A stretch of 64,000 nucleotides of DNA from Candidatus Fermentibacterota bacterium (GCA_002748705.1 PDSZ01000001.1:1-64000); one strand, 5' to 3'. Counted from the stretch's first letter, positions 1 to 8,069 are shown. Translations and numbers: made by a program. The notes: generated from the sequence alone by a model not told the origin.

Positions 1-158
1 CTTCGAAGATAAACTTCTTCCACGAAATCCCAGGGAACCAGCTTTTCCAGCTTGACCCATCTGTTCTCAGTATCCAGCGGTGTCCTGAACGGAGTCTTGA
101 AGGCCTCAATTTCCAACTGACGGTTGTTATGCTGATACAATTGAATCTCCAGGTGCAA
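1..158 (-). CDS. IS5-family (DUF772-type) transposase, N-terminal part
   Basis: Only about 52 N-terminal residues are in the window. They contain the segment FRTPLDTENRWVKLEKLVPW, which is the conserved opening of DUF772 transposases (typically LDPxNRWVKLAxLIPWDxxE). No in-frame ATG is present upstream, so a TTG start at 158-156 is the best candidate. The protein would catalyse movement of the element above. The DDE catalytic core lies outside the window, so intactness cannot be judged. Confidence 0.7.
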   Translation of the reverse strand, partial: MHLEIQLYQHNNRQLEIEAFKTPFRTPLDTENRWVKLEKLVPWDFVEEVYLR

Positions 159-256
159 GGGTTTTGAGCAAATATGCTCATATTGCGTGCATTTCTATGC
201 ACCTAATATACCCTTATACCGTTGTGCTGTAAAGGGTTAAAGCTTCAGCACCAAAC
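1..256 (-). mobile_element. Right end of an IS5-type insertion sequence, cut by the window edge
   Basis: The element runs leftward out of the window. Its transposase starts near position 158 on the minus strand, and the leader between there and about 256 is repeated in inverted orientation at 5859-5962, including a perfect 28-base block (177-204 against 5911-5938). That repetition defines the outer end. In both copies similarity stops at a CTAG or CTAA tetranucleotide (257-260 here), which fits the YTAR target preference known for the IS5 subgroup. The leader holds a small hairpin (GTGCAT/ATGCAC, 189-204). The element abuts, and probably truncated, the barrel gene that follows. The left end is not visible. 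Confidence 0.6.
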
Positions 257-295
257 CCTAGTTACGGTGTTCTTGGGGCAGCGACTGAAAAGGTT

Positions 296-1390
296 ATGGA
301 TGGTGAGTTTATGGTGGAACCTGCCTCCTCCTGGTTTGCCGGCTCGGTTCTGAAGGAGTACAGCAGCACAAACTGGTTCAAGTTTTCAGCGACCTCAATG
401 GATGCTCCTGCACAGGAAGGAGAGGAATATCACTACAGCAGATCTGCTTCTGCATCAGGTCTTGCAGAACCGCTGGACAATATTCGGGTTCAGTGCAGAC
501 TTGGAATGACCTGGAACAGATCATATGAGAACCATGACAACACGGCTGTTCAGTTTGATGCCGGATACTTTCCTGAGACATTTGATATAAACTTCAGATA
601 CAAACGGCTTGGAGATAACTTCAACCCTCAGGCTATGGGATACTTCAGAGGCAACGGAGAAGAGGTATGGTCTCTTTACTCCAACAAGTCCATTGAGGTT
701 AACAGCAGAACCATCGACAACATATGGCTGGGGCTCAGTTCGTGGATTGCCGGTGATATGGAAGGCAGAAGTTCTGGAAACGGCGTAAACTTATGGGCAG
801 GGTTAAATACACCTGGCAGGTTCAATGTAAACGGATGGTTTGATTACGAAGATATCTCATTCGACCGGTACGAAGGGCCTGAAGGCCGGTGGTATCCCTC
901 TGGTTTCTCAGGAGGAATAAACCTCTCATCTGATTACAGAAAACCGCTGGCCGGCTGGTTGAGCTTTAACAGAAATACCTATCTTGATTCGTACACCAAT
1001 GGTTTCTACCTGGGCTTTCGAATAAAGCCCGCACCGGAAGTTCTTCTGAATATTGAACCTTCACTGAGAATACAGGATCCGGCCACCAGATACAGCTGGG
1101 GCAGCGGGGAATGGGAACTTACCGATTCAGACTGGAGATCACTTACTGTTGCGGCAACCTTCTTCATCAACTCTGCCATGAGAATAAGGCTCAACAGCCA
1201 GGCCTCCAGATTTGAAAGAAACTGGCAGACAGTTGAAAACAGTTCTGTTTCGAAGAATATCTGGGCCAATATGCTATACAGCTGGGAGTATGCCCCTGGA
1301 AGCTGGTTTCATTTTCTGGCAGGTGAGGTTCAGTATGAGGAAGAGGATCCTGTTTTCACAGTTTATGCCAAGCTGATGAGGTTCTTCTAA
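296..1390 (+). CDS. 5'-truncated outer-membrane beta-barrel protein (C-terminal part, DUF5916-like)
   Basis: This 364-residue frame has no signal peptide and no ribosome-binding site before its ATG. The frame stays open upstream to position 233, across the IS end at about 256, so the ATG at 296 is probably internal and the gene lost its 5' part to the insertion. The product is rich in alternating aromatic/hydrophobic strands and ends in ...KLMRFF, with a terminal phenylalanine typical of outer-membrane barrels. Pattern and size fit the barrel half of DUF5916 (carbohydrate-binding domain plus barrel) proteins; this is inference from style, not a firm match. A weak hairpin follows at about 1391-1420. 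Probably a non-functional remnant. Confidence 0.5.
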   Translation: MDGEFMVEPASSWFAGSVLKEYSSTNWFKFSATSMDAPAQEGEEYHYSRSASASGLAEPLDNIRVQCRLGMTWNRSYENHDNTAVQFDAGYFPETFDINFRYKRLGDNFNPQAMGYFRGNGEEVWSLYSNKSIEVNSRTIDNIWLGLSSWIAGDMEGRSSGNGVNLWAGLNTPGRFNVNGWFDYEDISFDRYEGPEGRWYPSGFSGGINLSSDYRKPLAGWLSFNRNTYLDSYTNGFYLGFRIKPAPEVLLNIEPSLRIQDPATRYSWGSGEWELTDSDWRSLTVAATFFINSAMRIRLNSQASRFERNWQTVENSSVSKNIWANMLYSWEYAPGSWFHFLAGEVQYEEEDPVFTVYAKLMRFF

Positions 1391-1508
1391 GAGGCTGCAG
1401 TTAAAGGTGCAGCTCTGTTCTTTATACAATTCTGACCGGTTAATGCTCTTTCAGATTTACAAAAACGTTCAGCTGTGATGCTGCAGACAGCCTTGAAGAG
1501 AGATGAAG

Positions 1509-1538
1509 AAAAAAGGGCCGGAGCTTTCGCCCCGGCCC
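1509..1538 (-). terminator. Rho-independent terminator of gdhA
   Basis: Reading on the minus strand: a 10-bp GC-rich stem (GGGCCGGGGC/GCTCCGGCCC with one G-U pair) closes a GAAA tetraloop and is followed by six T residues. It starts 15 bases after the glutamate dehydrogenase stop codon. Confidence 0.9.
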
Positions 1539-1553
1539 CTGCGGTATCAGAAT

Positions 1554-2837
1554 TTACACAAGGCCTCGAACTCTGGCTGCGTGGGCAACTCTTTCGATGG
1601 CGATCATATAAGCGGCATCTCTCATGTAGACGCCCTTTTTCTCCGCAAGATCAGCAACAGCGTGGAATGCGGTTGTCATCTTGGTGTCAAGCTTGGTGAG
1701 GACTTCTTCCTTCTCCCAGTAGTAGTTCATGTTGTTCTGAACCTGCTCGAAGTATGAGCATGTAACTCCGCCTGCATTGCAGAGGAAGTCAGGGATATTG
1801 AAGATACCCTTCTGCTTCAGGATTTCGTCGCCCTCGGGAGTTGTGGGGCCATTGGCGCCTTCAGCAACAATCTTCACTCTTGAGTGAATCTTGCCTGCTG
1901 TCTCGGCATTGATCTGGTTCTCAAGAGCGCCGGGAAGAAGCACATCAGCCTCAGTCTCAATCCAGGCATCGCCGGGAAGCTGCTGGTATCCGGCAGCCTT
2001 GGCCTTCTCACCGTCAACAGTACCGAACTTGTCGGTTATGCTCAGGATGAAGTCAATGTCAATGCCGTCCATCTTCCTGTAGGTGTAAGACTTCCCTGCC
2101 TTCTGATCCCAGCAGGAAAGGCAGACGACCTTGCCGCCGTACTGATTGAAGAGTTTAGCGGCGTACTGAACAACATTGCCGAATCCCTGGCATGCCAGTG
2201 TGGCGCCCTTTATATCCACACCAATGCGCTTCAGAGCTTCACGGACTGTGTAGATAGCACCATAACCGGTAGCTTCTGTTCTGCCCAGTGAACCGCCTGT
2301 GCCAACAGGCTTGCCTGTGATAACGCCGGGGAACTTTCCGCCGGTGAGTGTTTCGTATTCGTCCATCATCCAGAGCATGTGCTGAGGAGTGGTCATCACA
2401 TCAGGGGCAGGCACATCCTGCACAGGACCGATGTTTTTCCAGACATTACGGATCCAGCCGCGGCATATCTGTTCCTGCTCGCGCATTGAAAGCTCGTGAG
2501 GATCGCAGACAACGCCGCCCTTGCCTCCGCCGAGGGGAATGTCGACAACTGCTGTCTTCCAGGTCATCCATGTGGCCAGTGCTTTAACAGTGCTGATGGT
2601 CTCATCCGGGTGGAACCTGATTCCTCCCTTGCTGGGACCGCGCACATCGCTGTGCTGTACCCTGAAACCCCTGAATACCTCCACGGAACCATCATCCATG
2701 TGCACGGGGATTGTAAAATGATACTCTCTCATGGGCTCCCGAAGGAAAGCCCTGACACCGGATTCGAGATTGAGCTGCTCAGCAACCTGATCGAACTGAT
2801 CCTGCGCCATTTTAAAGGCATCGAAGTTCTTTGACAT
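1554..2837 (-). CDS. gdhA: Glutamate dehydrogenase (Glu/Leu/Phe/Val dehydrogenase family)
   Basis: Catalyses the reversible oxidative deamination of glutamate to 2-oxoglutarate and ammonia with NAD(P). The 427-residue length is standard for hexameric bacterial and archaeal GDH. Visible signatures are the substrate-binding segment RGPSKGGIRFHP (about 66-77), the catalytic-lysine motif PLGGGKGG (101-108), DVPAPDV (141-147) and the Rossmann glycine motif GFGNV (218-222). A strong Shine-Dalgarno (AGGAGGT) lies 8 bases before the ATG, and a terminator follows directly, so it is monocistronic. It is divergent from the NADH-sensing repressor gene rex, and a 9-bp palindrome lies between them, so redox control is plausible. 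Cofactor preference cannot be read with certainty. Confidence 0.95.
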   Translation of the reverse strand: MSKNFDAFKMAQDQFDQVAEQLNLESGVRAFLREPMREYHFTIPVHMDDGSVEVFRGFRVQHSDVRGPSKGGIRFHPDETISTVKALATWMTWKTAVVDIPLGGGKGGVVCDPHELSMREQEQICRGWIRNVWKNIGPVQDVPAPDVMTTPQHMLWMMDEYETLTGGKFPGVITGKPVGTGGSLGRTEATGYGAIYTVREALKRIGVDIKGATLACQGFGNVVQYAAKLFNQYGGKVVCLSCWDQKAGKSYTYRKMDGIDIDFILSITDKFGTVDGEKAKAAGYQQLPGDAWIETEADVLLPGALENQINAETAGKIHSRVKIVAEGANGPTTPEGDEILKQKGIFNIPDFLCNAGGVTCSYFEQVQNNMNYYWEKEEVLTKLDTKMTTAFHAVADLAEKKGVYMRDAAYMIAIERVAHAARVRGLV

Positions 2838-2999
2838 TTCTGTACCTCCTACCGGCTGCTGCCGGTAACAATGAAGACGGTGCTTCCAGTGGTATGTACT
2901 TAAGCCTGCAAAATCACAGGCAGCCGTTAATATATGTCAGCCGGTAACAGGAAAACAATCTTATTGTAATGTGCTGTTTGCTCAGAAACAGTGTAGAGC

Positions 3000-3026
3000 A
3001 TAACTACATGCATGATATGTAGTTAT
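3000..3026. promoter_or_regulatory. Operator-like palindrome between gdhA and rex
   Basis: A perfect 9-bp inverted repeat (ATAACTACA / TGTAGTTAT) with a 9-base spacer lies in the divergent gdhA-rex intergenic region. It does not match the classic Rex box (TTGTTAA-N4-TTAACAA), so binding by Rex is only a guess. It has no T-tract and so is not an obvious terminator. It could be a dyad for another regulator or an RNA hairpin in either leader. Confidence 0.4.
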
Positions 3027-3207
3027 AGTTCTCTATGCAAGGCTGGCTTTCAGAGAATGAACATATGTCCGAAAGTGGTGTTTATGATAATGGACAGCAT
3101 TGACCTTGAAGTGTTTCCTTAATAATATCATGAAGAAACAGATTATTCCAGTCAGGAGTGGAGGGGGTCCAATCCTGCGGTAATGTTCTTGAGTAATGGG
3201 AGTGGGC

Positions 3208-3879
3208 ATGTTACCTGTAAATGTACCCGAGAAAACCGTACGAAGGCTCAGCCAGTATGCCAGGTGTCTCAGGCAGGCTTCCCTGAGGGGCGAGTCCACT
3301 GTGACTTCAAGAGAACTTGCCCGAAACTGCGGTGTTTCATCTTCTTCTGTAAGAAATGATTTATCATACTATGGCGAGTTCGGCAAACAGGGGTCCGGGT
3401 ATTCTGTCAGTGGCCTGCTTGCCAACATTAAGACTATTCTGGGGAAAATAAATCCTCCAGGGGTGATCGTGTTGGGAGCTGGGCATATCGGGACTGCTCT
3501 GGTGGAATCTGGATTGAGTGATGCAGACGGCTATGAGTATCAGGCTATATTCGATTCAAATCCTGCCCGCGTGGGAATCTCAATTGCTGGAATTAAGGTG
3601 CAGCCTCTCAGTGAGCTTTCAGCGGCTTGTGACGAAAACACTATTGCTGTTATTGCCGTTTCGCCGGGCAAAGGACAGGAAGCGCTTGAGGCTCTGGCTG
3701 AGGGAGGATGTCAGGCTGTTATCAGCTTTAATCTGGAACCGCTTAATCCGCCGGAAGGTTTGTCATTGAGATACATGGGCGTCTCTACAGAACTTGATCT
3801 GCTTTCCCACTCAATAAGGAGCAAGAAGGCAAGAAGATCGCATCATGACCGCATGGAGTTGTCCCAACTTACGCAGTGA
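3208..3879 (+). CDS. rex: Redox-sensing transcriptional repressor Rex
   Basis: Rex binds DNA when NADH/NAD+ is low and releases fermentation and respiration genes when NADH rises. The N-terminal winged helix contains VTSRELARNCGVSSSSVRND followed by the family hallmark LSYYGEFGKQGSGY; the C-terminal half is a Rossmann domain with GAGHIGTAL. The length (about 223 residues) is normal. I prefer the ATG at 3208 because GGGAG lies 5 bases upstream, while the in-frame ATG at 3196 has no ribosome-binding site. The last 20 residues, rich in Ser/Arg/Lys/His, are a nonconserved tail. It sits divergently to gdhA, a plausible target. Confidence 0.93.
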   Translation: MLPVNVPEKTVRRLSQYARCLRQASLRGESTVTSRELARNCGVSSSSVRNDLSYYGEFGKQGSGYSVSGLLANIKTILGKINPPGVIVLGAGHIGTALVESGLSDADGYEYQAIFDSNPARVGISIAGIKVQPLSELSAACDENTIAVIAVSPGKGQEALEALAEGGCQAVISFNLEPLNPPEGLSLRYMGVSTELDLLSHSIRSKKARRSHHDRMELSQLTQ

Positions 3880-4002
3880 TGTTTCTGACATATATGGTTG
3901 GTGTCCTGTCTGCATATTCAGGGATATAGTCTTCCTGATTATTCTTTTGGTGATCATTACAGAAGCAGTTTCCAGAGTCGTTAAAGGGGTTGTGCAATTT
4001 TC

Positions 4003-5220
4003 TCAGTACACCCGGGGAATTCCCTGAACTGGTTCACATGCTGATGCAATCCTGTAACTCTGACAGTTCAGCGCTTCCATATCGGCTTTCCAGGAAAGTA
4101 TGCTTATGCCTTCTCTTGTGAAGGAAGAATCTCCACCGTAAATAATCGTTGGAGAATCATCTCCGGAAAGGTTCCTCCACCACCGCAGACCCTTTAATGA
4201 ATCGGCGGTTACGGTACTTCCTGATTTTATTTCAACTGCGTTCAGCCTGCTGCCCTGCTCAATAACCACATCTACCTCATGACCGGTTCTGTCCCTCCAG
4301 AAATGGAGATTGCTCTTCATGCCTCGGTTAAGTCTCGCTTTCAGAAGCTCGCTTACAATAAGGTTTTCGAACAGGGCTCCTCTAAAAGAAGAGAGGTTCA
4401 TAATCTCAGGTGATCCAACAGAGAGAAGCCATGCTGCCAGGCCTGTATCGTGAAAGTAAAGCTTTGGAGTTCTGATCAGCCTCTTTCTGAAGTTACTGTG
4501 ATGAGGATGAAGAAGAAAGACAATATAGGAAGCCTCAAGGGCAGATATCCATGCTCCTGCAGTGTTGTGTGTAATTCCCGCATCAGTGGCAAGATTACTC
4601 AAGTTCAGCAATTGTCCCGTTCTTGCGGCACACAGCCTCAGAAACCTCTGAAAAGTATTCAGGTTCCTGATATTGACAAGCATTCGCACATCCCGCTCAA
4701 CATAGGTTCTGATATAGTTCTGTGCCCACAGCCCGGGCTCAGGATTTCTGTCATATACCGGCGGATAGAGACCCTTGAAGAGAACTGAATCCAGATCGCC
4801 GCCGACAGTCAGTTTACCTATTTCTTTCAGGCTGAACGGCAGCAGTTCCAGATAAGCCGCTCTTCCTGCAAGGCTTTGTGAAATGCCGGAAAGAATTCCC
4901 AATCTTTGACTTCCTGTAAGTATCCACTTACCTGGGGCAGAATCCAGATCTATAACCTCCTGCAGGTAGGAAACAATTTCAGGAACATTCTGAACTTCAT
5001 CGATAACGCACCCTAATGGAAACCCTGCAAGAAAACCTACTGGATCAGAAGAAGCTGCTTCCCTGCTGTTAAGATTCTCAAGTGAAATGTATGGTTTTTC
5101 AGGGAAAGTCATCTTTACCAGAGTGGTTTTTCCTGACTGCCTCGGACCGGTAACAATAACTGCAGGAAAGCTTCTGGCCAGCCTCTCAAGAGTATGTTGT
5201 GCATCTCTTTTTATCTTCAT
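4003..5220 (-). CDS. AAA ATPase with DUF4143 domain (AAA_14 family)
   Basis: About 405 residues. The N-terminal AAA domain has Walker A GPRQSGKTT, Walker B GCVIDEVQ and sensor segment WILTGSQ. The C-terminal DUF4143 domain has a PD-(D/E)XK-like core: E in LFENLIVSELLK, then GHEVDVVIE and AVEIKSG. This family is common, often horizontally transferred and of unresolved role; some members are suspected of nucleic-acid or toxin-like functions. I start it at ATG 5220; an in-frame ATG at 5238 also exists, and neither has a clear Shine-Dalgarno. It converges on rex and stands alone. The function is not known. Confidence 0.85.
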   Translation of the reverse strand: MKIKRDAQHTLERLARSFPAVIVTGPRQSGKTTLVKMTFPEKPYISLENLNSREAASSDPVGFLAGFPLGCVIDEVQNVPEIVSYLQEVIDLDSAPGKWILTGSQRLGILSGISQSLAGRAAYLELLPFSLKEIGKLTVGGDLDSVLFKGLYPPVYDRNPEPGLWAQNYIRTYVERDVRMLVNIRNLNTFQRFLRLCAARTGQLLNLSNLATDAGITHNTAGAWISALEASYIVFLLHPHHSNFRKRLIRTPKLYFHDTGLAAWLLSVGSPEIMNLSSFRGALFENLIVSELLKARLNRGMKSNLHFWRDRTGHEVDVVIEQGSRLNAVEIKSGSTVTADSLKGLRWWRNLSGDDSPTIIYGGDSSFTREGISILSWKADMEALNCQSYRIASACEPVQGIPRVY

Positions 5221-5522
5221 GGCAATACGATACAGCAATAATTGCAGATTGTCAATTCAATTCTCCATCTGCAAATAGCCCCTGGCGGGGAAAAGGGCGC
5301 AGTATTAAAGACCTTTGCAATTCAGCGATCCACAGTATTAGAAATCATAGTTGTCAGTTTTTTCATGGAATCCGGTTGTGACTGCAGACCGATAGAACCG
5401 GAGGAAACTGAATACCGATAAGCAAGTGTCAGATTTTCTCAGATGAAGAGGTATTACCTGGTAACTGAAGGCAAAGACTGAAGCGGATGCAGAAAAGTTA
5501 AACGGATACCAAGGAGGAAAAT

Positions 5523-5663
5523 ATGGGTTTCATAATTGCAGCAATTATCTACACTGTACTCCCTGTTGATCTTATCCCCGATGTCATTCCTGTTCTCGGT
5601 CTTGTAGACGATGTTCTCATCAACCTCGCTCTTCTCTCCGGCGCAGCTATCTCCGAAATTTAA
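5523..5663 (+). CDS. DUF1232 (YkvA-type) small membrane protein, 46 residues
   Basis: A short gene with an excellent ribosome-binding site (AAGGAGG, 5 bases before ATG). The product consists almost only of the DUF1232 core: a hydrophobic start, then YTVLPVDLIPDVIPVLGLVDD, matching the family signature Y..-P-x-DLIPD-x-IP-x-LG-x-xDD. DUF1232 proteins are usually 80-150 residues; this one is a minimal version. Their function is unknown and membrane association is usual. It lies alone in a gene-poor stretch between the DUF4143 ATPase and the IS remnant. The 280 bases before it hold no other recognisable feature. Confidence 0.8.
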   Translation: MGFIIAAIIYTVLPVDLIPDVIPVLGLVDDVLINLALLSGAAISEI

Positions 5664-5854
5664 ACCACAACAGCTGTGTTTACCTGCAATTTTCAGTTCA
5701 CTTACATCCGGTTAAAGCGAGCCTGGCTGTGCTGAAATGCAGTGGTTGTCAGATTTCAACAGTTACAGAGCTGTGTTTGCTATCCAGGCGGCGAAATCAA
5801 TGAAGAAACCGGGCAATGCCTAAACAGCAACTGAAGGGAGCAACATGGGTATGT

Positions 5855-5962
5855 TAGGGCTTGATGCTGAAGCTTTAAACCTTTACAGTGCAACAGAATA
5901 AGAGTTTATCAGGTGCATAGAAATGCACGCAATATGAGTACATTCGCTCAATACTCTTGAGG
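5855..5962 (+). mobile_element. Solitary IS5-type end, inverted copy of the end at 158-260
   Basis: About 105 bases matching the reverse complement of the IS end at the left of the window: a perfect 28-base block (5911-5938), flanked on one side by a diverged block (GATGCTGAAGCTTTAA) and on the other by a diverged leader (GCTCAA...CTTG). The outer junction is TTAG, a YTAR site. No transposase follows: similarity stops where the coding start would be and a toxin-antitoxin relic begins. It is a decayed copy or a miniature derivative. Confidence 0.6.
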
Positions 5963-5998
5963 GAAACTGGATGTTCCCTGCAGTACGGCTTATGAAGC

Positions 5999-6027
5999 TT
6001 GACAAAGTGTATCCTGTTGGCTACACA
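5999..6027 (+). promoter_or_regulatory. Possible sigma-70 promoter of the toxin-antitoxin relic
   Basis: A perfect TTGACA (5999-6004), a 17-base spacer and TACACA (6022-6027, weak -10). It lies very close to the toxin start at 6035, leaving almost no leader, so the exact -10 is uncertain. Confidence 0.35.
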
Positions 6028-6034
6028 ATATGTG

Positions 6035-6338
6035 ATGATGGAAATACGCAAACCGAGAACTTCGCAAAATGGATTAATGGCCTTCGGGATATTCGTGCTC
6101 GGGCTCGTGTATTGGCCCGTGTTCAAAGGTTGGCATGCGGAAACCTGGAGATGTCAAACCAGTTGGCGAGGGAGTATAGGAAATGCGGATTGACTATGGA
6201 CCCGAATATCGGGTTTACTACAAGAGGCAGGGAAAACACTTGATATTGCTCCTTGCTGGTGTAGACAAGAGAAACCAGAAGCGTGACATGGAAAAGGCTT
6301 TGTGCCTGGCCCGGGAACTGCAGGAGAAAGACAGATGA
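6035..6338 (+). pseudogene. HigB/RelE-type toxin (phage Gp49-like), inactivated
   Basis: Read across frames, the sequence gives the family's usual layout: MMEIRK..ENFAKWINGLRD, then RARARVLARVQRL, then GDVKPVGEGV*EMRIDYGPEYRVYY, then LILLLAGVDKRNQKRDMEKAL. Three lesions interrupt it: a one-base loss near 6050 (AAACC for AAAACC), a one-base loss near 6143 and a TAG at about 6175 where the family has serine (GVSELRIDYG). The stop TGA (6336-6338) overlaps the antitoxin ATG, as in intact loci. The toxin is therefore dead unless these are sequence errors. Confidence 0.85.
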
Positions 6339-6628
6339 GCAAGACAACGCGATTCGATGTAGCTGAGCATCTACGAACACCTGAGGAAATGGCTGCCTAC
6401 CTTGAAGCTTGCATTGAGGAATCAAACGGAGATGCAGCATTTGTAGCCAAAGCACTTGGAGACATAGCAAGGGCAAAAGGTATGACTCAGGTTGCTCGTG
6501 ATGCCGGTCTTTCCCGAGAAAGCCTTTACAAAGCTTTATCTGGTCATCGTACCCCTGGGTTTGATACCATTCTCAAGGTTGTGCATGCGCTTGGTCTTGA
6601 ACTGCACGCAGCACCTGTTGCGAATTAG
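6335..6628 (+). CDS. HigA-type antitoxin, downstream partner of a RelE/HigB toxin
   Basis: 97 residues. MSKTTRFDVAEHLRTPEEMAAYL followed by an HTH (GMTQVARDAGLSRESLYKALSG) and HRTPGFDTILKVVHALGLEL is the standard architecture of the probable addiction-module antidote protein family. The ATG at 6335 overlaps the toxin stop (ATGA), which fixes the start. It binds its own promoter and neutralises the toxin in intact systems. Here the gene is intact while the toxin is broken, making it an orphan antitoxin that might still buffer a related toxin elsewhere. Confidence 0.9.
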   Translation: MSKTTRFDVAEHLRTPEEMAAYLEACIEESNGDAAFVAKALGDIARAKGMTQVARDAGLSRESLYKALSGHRTPGFDTILKVVHALGLELHAAPVAN

Positions 6629-6681
6629 TCTTGATCGGTTTTGGGAATCAGCTTCAGGCGGAAGGAATTTCCAAGAATCAA

Positions 6682-6786
6682 CCTGAGTTCTGGCTCAACC
6701 TTCAGGTCAGATACAACATAAAGGTAGCAAGAACCCGATTAGGTGAGGAACTTGAGAAATCCGTAGAGGTTTACAACCCAGCATAA
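6682..6786 (+). pseudogene. C-terminal remnant of a second HigA/VapI-type antitoxin
   Basis: The frame reads PEFWLNLQVRYNIKVA, then RLGEELEKSVEVYNPA and stop. The segment PEFWLNLQxxYDLxxA is the hallmark C-terminus of HigA/VapI XRE antitoxins. The upstream helix-turn-helix is missing; the preceding 50 bases (6629-6681) show only degenerate similarity. It directly follows an unrelated antitoxin, so two toxin-antitoxin loci have decayed side by side. Confidence 0.65.
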
Positions 6787-7038
6787 TAAGGGTGTTACAG
6801 GGATTTGAGAATATCGCTGAATCGGATGAATCACTTGAGATAGACGGCTCTTCTTCTTGCACTGCTGACCTTTAGCAGAGAACTCTTTCTGTTGCCCTGT
6901 TACCTTTGCGTTTTGCAGCACACAACGCTCAAAATCAATAGACTGCCATAACTTTCTGTAAGCCGGACGCAGTTCTGCTGCATTCAGTGATCGATGACAT
7001 CTAGCTTGCGGGATTGAGTGCAGGGACTCAGGAATGTT

Positions 7039-7209
7039 ATGTCAGATCGGTTAAGCAACCTGCTGAGTTCTGCGGCAAATCCCCTCCTGTATGAAGACAT
7101 GGTTCAACTGCAGCAGGCAACGCGCAGGCTGAAGCTCAAAATCAGAGATAACTGCGGTTACGGTGGAAAGATCTGGTTTGACAGGCTTGAAACCAGGAAG
7201 CGGCGCTGA
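7039..7209 (+). CDS. Hypothetical small basic protein
   Basis: 56 residues from ATG 7039 (an alternative start is 7018). It is strongly basic at the end (GGKIWFDRLETRKRR). I recognise no family. The ribosome-binding site is poor, and the preceding 250 bases (6787-7038) hold nothing I can identify, so it may be another relic in this decayed region rather than a gene. Confidence 0.3.
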   Translation: MSDRLSNLLSSAANPLLYEDMVQLQQATRRLKLKIRDNCGYGGKIWFDRLETRKRR

Positions 7210-7304
7210 TGTTGACTGTGCTTAAGATCCCTGCATATACTGTTGTCTGATCTTCCCATGTATCTTACTATCAGCCATCAGGTAGCTTCTTATGAAGGAG
7301 GATT

Positions 7305-8069
7305 TCAGCTGAAAACACGGCCTACAGGCGCCATGTAGACCACAAACTCATTCTCGCCGTCCAGCTGCAGCAGCTCATCTACCAGTTTCTGAGAGTATGC
7401 GCCTATGGCCACTGTTCCAAGCTTCAGGGCTTCAGCAGAAAGATACATGTTCTGGCAGAGATGTCCTGCATCCAGGAGCATTACCTTGTGGGATTCGCCC
7501 ATGTACCGCCATTCACCAAGGTAGGGTTTGCATGACCACATAAAAGTGACAGGCGCCTTTCCCACGAATATCTGTTCCAATGCAGCGGAGCTGAGCTTCT
7601 TTTTCATGTCTTTCACTGAAAAGAGGAATGCCAGACTGTGGCTGAGGCCGGAATACCTGTATATCCCAGGTTCCAGGCCTGTAACATTGCTTGCTGCAAG
7701 ATAGGTTTCGAACGGGTGCCTTGCTCCTCCTGAGGGAACCGTTCTGAGACTTGCCCTGCCTTTTCTTGAGTAGGCTGGAACAGTTTTCCTTACTCCCTGT
7801 GTAGCCCACAGCATGAAAGATACTTCTTCCAGTGTCAGAGGCTCTTCTGTATACTTCCTTCTGCTTTTTCTCTCCTGAATGCAGCTTCTTACATCGTTTT
7901 CAGCAAGATGGGTTTCTGAAGGGTCTGGAAGAATAATTGTTTTGGAACCGGCAGGAGGTGAAAGCTCAATCGGCGGTTGTTCAACACCTTTGTCCTGATC
8001 AGAAGGCTCTGTTCTCAGTGTGTCAAAGTGAGACTTCATCATCTCTCTGTTCACTGTCCATTTTTTCAT
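7305..8069 (-). CDS. SagB/ThcOx-type nitroreductase-family oxidoreductase
   Basis: 254 residues. The FMN-binding nitroreductase fold is visible in CIQERKSRRKYTEEPLTLEEVSFMLWATQG, the SagB/ThcOx segment RTVPSGGARHPFETYL, MLLDAGHLCQNMYLSAEALKLGTVAIGAY and the terminal APVGR. Members oxidise azolines in thiazole/oxazole-modified peptides, but standalone copies of unknown substrate are common. No cyclodehydratase (YcaO) or precursor gene is visible nearby, so a peptide-modification role is not supported here. A good Shine-Dalgarno (AAAGGAG) precedes the ATG. Confidence 0.88.
   Translation of the reverse strand: MKKWTVNREMMKSHFDTLRTEPSDQDKGVEQPPIELSPPAGSKTIILPDPSETHLAENDVRSCIQERKSRRKYTEEPLTLEEVSFMLWATQGVRKTVPAYSRKGRASLRTVPSGGARHPFETYLAASNVTGLEPGIYRYSGLSHSLAFLFSVKDMKKKLSSAALEQIFVGKAPVTFMWSCKPYLGEWRYMGESHKVMLLDAGHLCQNMYLSAEALKLGTVAIGAYSQKLVDELLQLDGENEFVVYMAPVGRVFS

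Noticed and set aside
3990..4005. TTGTGCAATTTTCTCA near the end of rex, reminiscent of a Rex box
   Set aside because: It lies downstream of rex between convergent genes, has poor dyad symmetry and no gene start nearby.
5845..5901. 18-codon ORF with a fair Shine-Dalgarno running into the IS remnant
   Set aside because: It is mostly made of IS-end sequence and has no independent support.
7305..8069. Thiazole/oxazole-modified peptide cluster around the SagB-like gene
   Set aside because: No YcaO, SagC or precursor-like gene is found within several kilobases.
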